In this document: piece after piece, positions 6,639 through 10,238 of the stretch
How positions within the stretch are numbered: position 1 is the stretch's first letter
Layout of the letters: each line of letters begins with the position of its first letter
DNA from: an uncultured Ruminococcus sp.
GTDB lineage: Bacteria > Bacillota > Clostridia > Oscillospirales > CAG-272
Assembly: GCA_902765885.1 (NCBI GenBank)
Contig: CACXBN010000264.1
Coordinates: 1-10,238, forward strand
Direction: 5' to 3'
DNA length: 10,238 nt
Program-made: the position numbers and the translations under genes
Notes under the pieces: model-generated
The model's database searches: none
Told to the model about the DNA's origin: nothing
What the model saw: the letters and a program-made list of their open reading frames with translations, nothing else

Positions 6639-6667
6639 TTGAAATCACGGAAAAAATATTATAGAAT
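6639..6667 (+). promoter_or_regulatory. Promoter for efp
   Basis: TTGAAA (6639-6644) and TAGAAT (6662-6667) are separated by exactly 17 bases, predicting a start near 6674. A consensus TATAAT at 6676-6681 is a second possible -10, but it lacks a good -35. No convincing terminator for the thioesterase operon is visible between 6574 and 6638, so some read-through into efp is possible. Confidence 0.6.
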
Positions 6668-6695
6668 AGGTCAGATATAATTTAATCACTCCAGG

Positions 6696-6728
6696 AAAGG
6701 AGATTAACCTACAGGTTAACACAATAAT
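6696..6728 (+). promoter_or_regulatory. Distant Shine-Dalgarno site with spacer hairpin before efp
   Basis: A strong AAAGGAG (6696-6702) ends 26 bases before the efp ATG, too far for normal initiation. Between them TTAACC (6704-6709) and GGTTAA (6714-6719) form a perfect 6-bp hairpin with a 4-base loop TACA. Folding this 16-base hairpin leaves 10 unpaired bases, close to a normal spacing. An in-frame TAA at 6717-6719 excludes a start further upstream. Confidence 0.6.
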
Positions 6729-7286
6729 ATGGTAGTAGCTGGAAATTTTAAAAACGGCGTTACATTCGACATGGATGGCAACGTAATGCAGGTGATTGAG
6801 TTTCAGCATGTAAAACCGGGCAAGGGCGCAGCATTTGTCCGTACAAAGATGAGAAACGTCATCACAGGTGCCGTTGTCGAAACATCGTTCTCTCCGAATG
6901 ACAAATTCAATGAAGCGCGCATCGACCGCAAGGACATGCAGTATCTTTACAATGACGGAGATCTTTACTATTTCATGGATATGGAAACATATGAACAGAT
7001 CCCGATCAGCAAAGACGTCATTTCCGACAGCTTCAAGTTCGTCAAGGAAGAGATGATATGCAAGATAAATTCATATATGGGAAATGTATTTGCAGTTGAA
7101 CCCCCGATGTTCGTAGAACTCGAGGTTGTAGATTGTGAACCGGGCATCCGCGGCAACACAGCCACAGGTGCGACAAAGACAGCAACCGTCGAAACAGGCG
7201 CTACTGTCAGAGTTCCTCTCTTCATTGAGACAGGCGAACGCATCAGAATCGATACAAGAACAAGCGAATATATCGAAAGAGCATAA
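6729..7286 (+). CDS. efp: Translation elongation factor P
   Basis: A 185-residue protein of full family length with the three beta-barrel domains of EF-P. It binds ribosomes stalled at polyproline stretches and promotes peptide bond formation. The N-terminal KOW-like domain (about 1-62) carries the loop PGKGAAF with Lys32 at the tip, the position modified by 5-aminopentanol in Bacillus subtilis EF-P. The OB domain (about 65-125) follows, and then the C-terminal domain with GIRGNTATGATKTATVETGA (about 138-157), a family signature. The start ATG at 6729 gives the conserved N-terminus MVVAGNFKNG, and an in-frame stop lies just upstream. The next gene begins 29 bases after its stop, so the two are probably co-transcribed. 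The translation start is unusual because of the hairpin spacer described separately. Confidence 0.97.
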   Translation: MVVAGNFKNGVTFDMDGNVMQVIEFQHVKPGKGAAFVRTKMRNVITGAVVETSFSPNDKFNEARIDRKDMQYLYNDGDLYYFMDMETYEQIPISKDVISDSFKFVKEEMICKINSYMGNVFAVEPPMFVELEVVDCEPGIRGNTATGATKTATVETGATVRVPLFIETGERIRIDTRTSEYIERA

Positions 7287-7315
7287 GCAATTATGAGAAT
7301 CAGGAGGGCTTAATC

Positions 7316-7855
7316 ATGAAACCAAAAGAAAAAGTAGCATATGTCAAAGGGCTGATTGAAGGACTGGATTTCGATACAAATTCCAGTGAAGGCAAGATCA
7401 TCAGCGCTCTTGTCGATCTCTGCGAAGAGCTCGCATCCGGTGTTGAGTCTTTGAGAGATGATGTGGACACAGCTTTTGATTATCTCGATGAACTCGACGA
7501 AGATCTCGGTTCCGTTGAGGAACTTGTATATGATCTCGATGAAGATGATGAAGATGAGCCCTGCTGCGACTGCCATCCGCACCATCATCCGCATCATCAC
7601 CATCATTTCCACGATGACGACGAAGACTATTATGACGACGACGATGAGTGGGAAGACGAAGATGAGGACAACCTCGACGACGAATGGGAAGACGAGGATG
7701 AAGAAGAGGACGACGAAGTTTATGTTGCTCTCTGCCCGAAATGCGGAAAAAAGGTATATTTTGACGATTCCGATGATCCGGAAGATGTTGTCTGCCCGAA
7801 TTGCGGAAATCATCTCGTAGAGGATGACGAAGAAAATCCCGATTCCGAGGAATAA
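7316..7855 (+). CDS. CD1247-type acidic, His-rich zinc-ribbon protein
   Basis: A 179-residue protein of unknown function. The N-terminal region (1-75) is helical and resembles the CD1247 N-terminal domain known from Clostridia. A Cys/His cluster follows (residues 83-99: three Cys, ten His). Next comes a run made almost entirely of Asp and Glu with a few Tyr and Trp (100-134). A C-terminal zinc ribbon has CPKCG (140-144) and CPNCG (160-164), and then an acidic tail. Four ribbon cysteines predict one structural zinc, while the His/acidic stretch looks like an extra metal-binding or nucleic-acid-mimic segment. The ribosome binding site AGGAGGG is 7 bases before the ATG. It follows efp by 29 bases and is closed by a terminator, so it is probably the last gene of the efp operon. 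The acidic run is encoded by repetitive GAY/GAR codons, a slippage-prone low-complexity DNA stretch. Confidence 0.8.
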   Translation: MKPKEKVAYVKGLIEGLDFDTNSSEGKIISALVDLCEELASGVESLRDDVDTAFDYLDELDEDLGSVEELVYDLDEDDEDEPCCDCHPHHHPHHHHHFHDDDEDYYDDDDEWEDEDEDNLDDEWEDEDEEEDDEVYVALCPKCGKKVYFDDSDDPEDVVCPNCGNHLVEDDEENPDSEE

Positions 7856-7875
7856 GGAATCCACTTAAAACAATC

Positions 7876-7909
7876 AAAAAAGGGAGACGTTTTTAATGTC
7901 TCCTTTTTT
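7876..7909. terminator. Bidirectional intrinsic terminator
   Basis: GGAGAC (7883-7888) pairs with GTCTCC (7898-7903) around a 9-base loop. The stem is flanked by six As before (7876-7881) and six Ts after (7904-7909). In the rightward direction this ends the efp operon 20 bases after its last stop codon. Because of the A-tract it can also end leftward transcripts of the convergent phosphate transporter gene. Confidence 0.88.
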
Positions 7910-7968
7910 CACGCGGATCGCACCGCCTGACACAAAGAAAAGTCGTCATTTCCGCAATACATGAACAC

Positions 7969-7999
7969 AGCCCGGCACAAACATGCCTGGCTCTCTTTT
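7969..7999 (+). terminator. Second hairpin, probable back-up terminator
   Basis: AGCCCGGCA (7969-7977) pairs with TGCCTGGCT (7984-7992) with one internal mismatch and a 6-base loop. Rightward it is followed by CTCTTTT, a modest T-run. It sits just beyond the stop of the leftward transporter gene, so its stem would also lie at the 3' end of that mRNA. Confidence 0.5.
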
Positions 8000-8009
8000 A
8001 TTATACAGC

Positions 8010-9761
8010 TTATAAAGCGAACTGCTTTGCAAATTTTTCGTATTCGGCTTTGAACTTCTCTGATTCTCTCTCCTTGAGTGAATCGACATATTCATGTGTC
8101 TGGAACGCGTTGAGCGAAAGCTCGATCAGCGCGACCGCAATGTTTGAACAGTGATCCGAGACTCTTTCGCAGTTTGTTATCACATCATTGAACACAAATC
8201 CGGTGGCTATCGTGCACTCACCCTTCTGGAGCCTGTCGACATGGTTGATCTTCAACCTGTCACACAGATCGTCGATAACTTCCTCCAGAGGCTCGACTTT
8301 CGCCGCGAGCTCAAGGTCATCGTTCTTGAAAGCCGTCACCGCCATGTTGATAACAGTCGATACGGCGCTGCTGAGTACATTGAATTCATGTCTTGCCTTT
8401 TCGGAGAATTTTTCGCCTTTTTCGTAAAGTTCCTTTGCACTTTGAGCAAGGTTTAAGGCATGGTCCGAAATTCTTTCAAAATCGGAGATCGTATGAAGAT
8501 ACTCACTTACCTTTTCATTCTGCTGGGCTGTCATTTCATGTCCGGTCAGCTTGACGAGGTACGTCCCAAGACTGTCTTCGTACACATCCACCGATTTTTC
8601 CATCTCTTCAACTCTGGCAAAGGCTTTCTCGGAATATTCCGAGAAGAGATAGACAGCTTCCTTGAATGCTTCCTCTGAAATATCAGCCATCTCGTTCACC
8701 GTGATGCTGGACTGTTCGATGGCAAGCGCGGGGTGCGCAATGAATCTTTCCTCAAGACGCACACCGGGATCTTTTGCATCTGATTTCTTCTCCGGCACAA
8801 TGGCTGTGACTACCGCTTCGATGACGTCGATAAGAGGAATGAGGATGACCACCATAATAAGTCTGATGATAGTGTTGACACCAGCTATCGAGAAAGGATT
8901 CATTACGGTAGATGTGAATCCGAATGAGAAGATCGCATTGAATATGTAGAACAGGCACGCGCATATGATCATGCCGAATCCCGTGGCTATCGGGTAAACA
9001 AGAGCCGTTCTTCTTCCCTTCGGGTTTGCGCCGATGGCTGCAAACAGAACCGGGGCAGAAGCGCCGAATGAAATACCGAGAAGGATCGGGAATGCAGCAT
9101 CAAATGTCATGGCTCCCGTAAAACTCAGCGCCTGAACAATACCTACAGCGGCGGATGCCGACTGAAGAACAGCAGTGAAAACGGTTCCGACAATGATGCC
9201 GAGGAACGGGTTCTCCATACTTGTCATGGCGGAGCGGAACCATTCCATGTTTCCGAGTTCGCTGACGGATGAGGACATCGTGCTCATGCCGAACATAAGA
9301 ACGGCAAATCCCATGAGGATGTCACCTATATATTTGGTTATCTGTTTTTTCGTGAACATGCGGAGCACGATTCCGACAACGGCAACTATACCCGTCAGAG
9401 TAGCCGTCGAGATGATCTTTGCGATTCCGCTTGATCCGTCGAGATAGCTGAGACAGATGACCCAGCCCGTGATGCTCGTTCCGAGGATCGCTCCGAGAAT
9501 AACGCTTATTCCCTGCTTGACCTTCATCATTCCCGAGTTCACGAAACCGACCGTCATGACAGCCGTAGCGCAGGAAGACTGAATCGCAGCCGTGACACCC
9601 GTACCGAGAAGGACTCCTTTTAATGTGGTGCCTGACAATTTGTAAAGAATAGGTTCAAGCTTGTTTCCGGACAGTTTCTTTAAGCTGTCTCCCATGATGC
9701 TCATTCCGAACAGGAAAAGAGCTACTCCGCTCAGAAGTAGTATAATCTCGGAAAATCCCAT
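8010..9761 (-). CDS. Na+/phosphate cotransporter family protein with PhoU-like domain
   Basis: A 583-residue membrane protein. Residues 1-315 contain about eight to ten hydrophobic segments arranged as two Na/Pi-cotransporter repeats, each with a QS-rich signature: GVTAAIQSSCATAV (55-68) and FTAVLQSASAAVG (195-207). After the last membrane segment a hydrophilic, helical region (about 345-560) resembles PhoU, with two repeats of heptad-like helices and acidic residues that in PhoU proteins bind metal. The family (NptA/YjbB type) moves phosphate with sodium, as an importer or, in E. coli YjbB, an exporter. The gene is separated by 145 bases from a divergent response regulator, with Pho-like repeats between them, so phosphate control is likely. 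The start ATG is preceded by GGGGGA. The transport direction cannot be decided from sequence. Confidence 0.92.
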   Translation of the reverse strand: MGFSEIILLLSGVALFLFGMSIMGDSLKKLSGNKLEPILYKLSGTTLKGVLLGTGVTAAIQSSCATAVMTVGFVNSGMMKVKQGISVILGAILGTSITGWVICLSYLDGSSGIAKIISTATLTGIVAVVGIVLRMFTKKQITKYIGDILMGFAVLMFGMSTMSSSVSELGNMEWFRSAMTSMENPFLGIIVGTVFTAVLQSASAAVGIVQALSFTGAMTFDAAFPILLGISFGASAPVLFAAIGANPKGRRTALVYPIATGFGMIICACLFYIFNAIFSFGFTSTVMNPFSIAGVNTIIRLIMVVILIPLIDVIEAVVTAIVPEKKSDAKDPGVRLEERFIAHPALAIEQSSITVNEMADISEEAFKEAVYLFSEYSEKAFARVEEMEKSVDVYEDSLGTYLVKLTGHEMTAQQNEKVSEYLHTISDFERISDHALNLAQSAKELYEKGEKFSEKARHEFNVLSSAVSTVINMAVTAFKNDDLELAAKVEPLEEVIDDLCDRLKINHVDRLQKGECTIATGFVFNDVITNCERVSDHCSNIAVALIELSLNAFQTHEYVDSLKERESEKFKAEYEKFAKQFAL

Positions 9762-9793
9762 ATTTCCCCCGATAATATTATTTCTTTTTAAAT

Positions 9794-9799
9794 ATTATA
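9794..9799 (-). promoter_or_regulatory. Candidate -10 of the phosphate transporter promoter
   Basis: A consensus TATAAT on the minus strand, 32 bases before the ATG. The hexamer 17 bases upstream (GGATGA) is a poor -35, so this promoter may need an activator. The 11-bp repeats at 9834-9864 would lie about 47-77 bases upstream of the predicted start. Confidence 0.4.
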
Positions 9800-9833
9800 A
9801 TGTCCGTGAAGTTAAATCATCCACCGGTACAAA

Positions 9834-9864
9834 GTAAAATCTCTGTAAAATCTGTTTTAAAATG
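9834..9864. promoter_or_regulatory. Pho-box-like array: direct repeats with 11-bp period
   Basis: GTAAAATCT occurs at 9834-9842 and again at 9845-9853, and a degenerate third copy TTTAAAATG starts at 9856, each 11 bases apart. PhoB and PhoP regulators bind direct repeats with this period. Read on the minus strand the units give TTTACt, TTTACA and TTAAAA, close to the Bacillus PhoP box TT(A/T/C)A(C/A)A. A related GTTAAATCA lies at 9811. The array covers the -35 region of the response regulator gene, so autoregulation is plausible. Confidence 0.55.
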
Positions 9865-9883
9865 CCCTCTCTTGTGCTATTAT
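9855..9883 (+). promoter_or_regulatory. Promoter of the response regulator gene
   Basis: An extended -10, TGCTATTAT (9875-9883), lies 17 bases after a poor -35 (TTTTAA, 9855-9860) that is part of the 11-bp repeat array. A weak -35 overlapped by regulator sites is typical of activator-dependent Pho promoters. Transcription would start near 9890, leaving a leader of only about 17 bases. Confidence 0.5.
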
Positions 9884-9906
9884 TCTCATGAAAGGAGCGT
9901 GATTAT

Positions 9907-10238
9907 ATGGTTTATCTTCTTGAAGACGACGACAGCATCAGAAAGCTCGTCGTTTATGCCCTGAGGAGCCAGGGATTCGATGCGGAAGGATACGAGAAGC
10001 CGTCTCTTTTCTGGAAAGCGGTAAACTCCCGCCTCCCTTCCCTTGTCCTTCTTGATATCATGCTTCCGGAAGAGGACGGCATTTCCGTTCTCCGAAAACT
10101 GAAAGAAAGCAGCCTGACAAAAAAGATACCCGTAATCATGCTCACTGCTAAATCATCGGAATATGAAAAAGTCGAAGGCCTTGATGCGGGAGCTGATGAC
10201 TATATAGTTAAGCCGTTCGGCATAATGGAGCTGACTGC
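9907..10238 (+). CDS. OmpR/PhoB-family response regulator, partial (receiver domain)
   Basis: Partial gene: only the first 110 codons are in the window. They form a complete CheY-like receiver domain. The acidic pocket is Asp7-Asp8, the phosphorylated residue is Asp50 in LLDIMLPEEDG, the switch residue is Thr80, and Lys102 lies in VKPFG. The spacing and the LDAGADDYIVKPF block are typical of the OmpR/PhoB family, so a winged-helix DNA-binding domain is expected beyond the edge, probably followed by a histidine kinase gene. The ATG is 9 bases after a strong AAAGGAG (9891-9897). The divergent Na/Pi transporter with a PhoU-like domain and the 11-bp repeats point to a PhoB/PhoP-type regulator of phosphate starvation; this is inference, since the DNA-binding half is not seen. 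Confidence 0.9.
   Translation, partial: MVYLLEDDDSIRKLVVYALRSQGFDAEGYEKPSLFWKAVNSRLPSLVLLDIMLPEEDGISVLRKLKESSLTKKIPVIMLTAKSSEYEKVEGLDAGADDYIVKPFGIMELT

Noticed and set aside
7310..7864. Long open frame of 184 codons antisense to the CD1247-like gene, rich in Ile, Val and Met
   Set aside because: It is the mirror of the GAY/GAR acid-codon run, whose reverse complement reads Ile, Val, Phe and Leu. The sense gene has a proper ribosome binding site, a zinc ribbon and a terminator.
1..10238. Mobile elements, attachment sites, CRISPR arrays or defence genes
   Set aside because: No transposase, integrase, regularly spaced repeat-spacer array or nuclease-type gene is visible, and base composition is even across the window apart from the acidic-codon run.

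Overview
The window looks like a chromosomal segment of an anaerobic Firmicute of the class Clostridia. Evidence for this is the moderate GC content, strong AGGAGG-type ribosome binding sites, short intergenic gaps, and an elongation factor P gene followed by a CD1247-type acidic zinc-ribbon protein. No genus can be fixed from the sequence. I see no mobile element, CRISPR array, tRNA or rRNA, and no gene-free stretch longer than about 250 bases.

Bases 1-6573 form a divergent lipid-metabolism locus. Leftward from about 4050 run three flavoenzymes. The first (2597-3985) closely resembles, against the sequence as I remember it, the Cutibacterium (Propionibacterium) acnes polyunsaturated fatty acid isomerase (PAI). 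It keeps the counterparts of PAI Arg88, Phe168 and Phe193. The second (995-2530) is a phytoene-desaturase/retinol-saturase-like flavoprotein. The third (1-998, cut by the window edge) is an NAD(P)H-dependent FAD reductase whose C-terminus begins a 2Fe-2S ferredoxin domain. Rightward run an AMP-forming acyl ligase (4237-5598), a small acyl carrier protein (5612-5860) and an acyl-ACP thioesterase (5860-6573), tightly spaced or overlapping. The 251-base divergent gap holds a promoter in each direction and a perfect TTTGA-N4-TCAAA palindrome inside the isomerase promoter, reminiscent of fatty-acid-responsive FabT operators.

My reading, which is inference, is an undescribed unsaturated-fatty-acid module. 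The isomerase would shift a double bond in a free polyunsaturated fatty acid, the NAD(P)H-fed reductase/saturase pair would reduce the product (biohydrogenation), and the ligase, ACP and thioesterase would move acyl chains between free and ACP-bound pools.

Bases 6574-7909 carry elongation factor P and the CD1247-like His/Asp/Glu-rich zinc-ribbon protein, with a promoter and a terminator. The efp start is unusual: its Shine-Dalgarno sequence lies 26 bases upstream of the ATG with a perfect hairpin between them.

Bases 7910-10238 hold a leftward Na+/phosphate cotransporter-family protein with a C-terminal PhoU-like domain, and a divergent PhoB/PhoP-like response regulator cut by the right edge. 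Between them are direct repeats spaced 11 bp, matching the geometry of a Pho-type regulator binding array. This suggests a phosphate-responsive unit.
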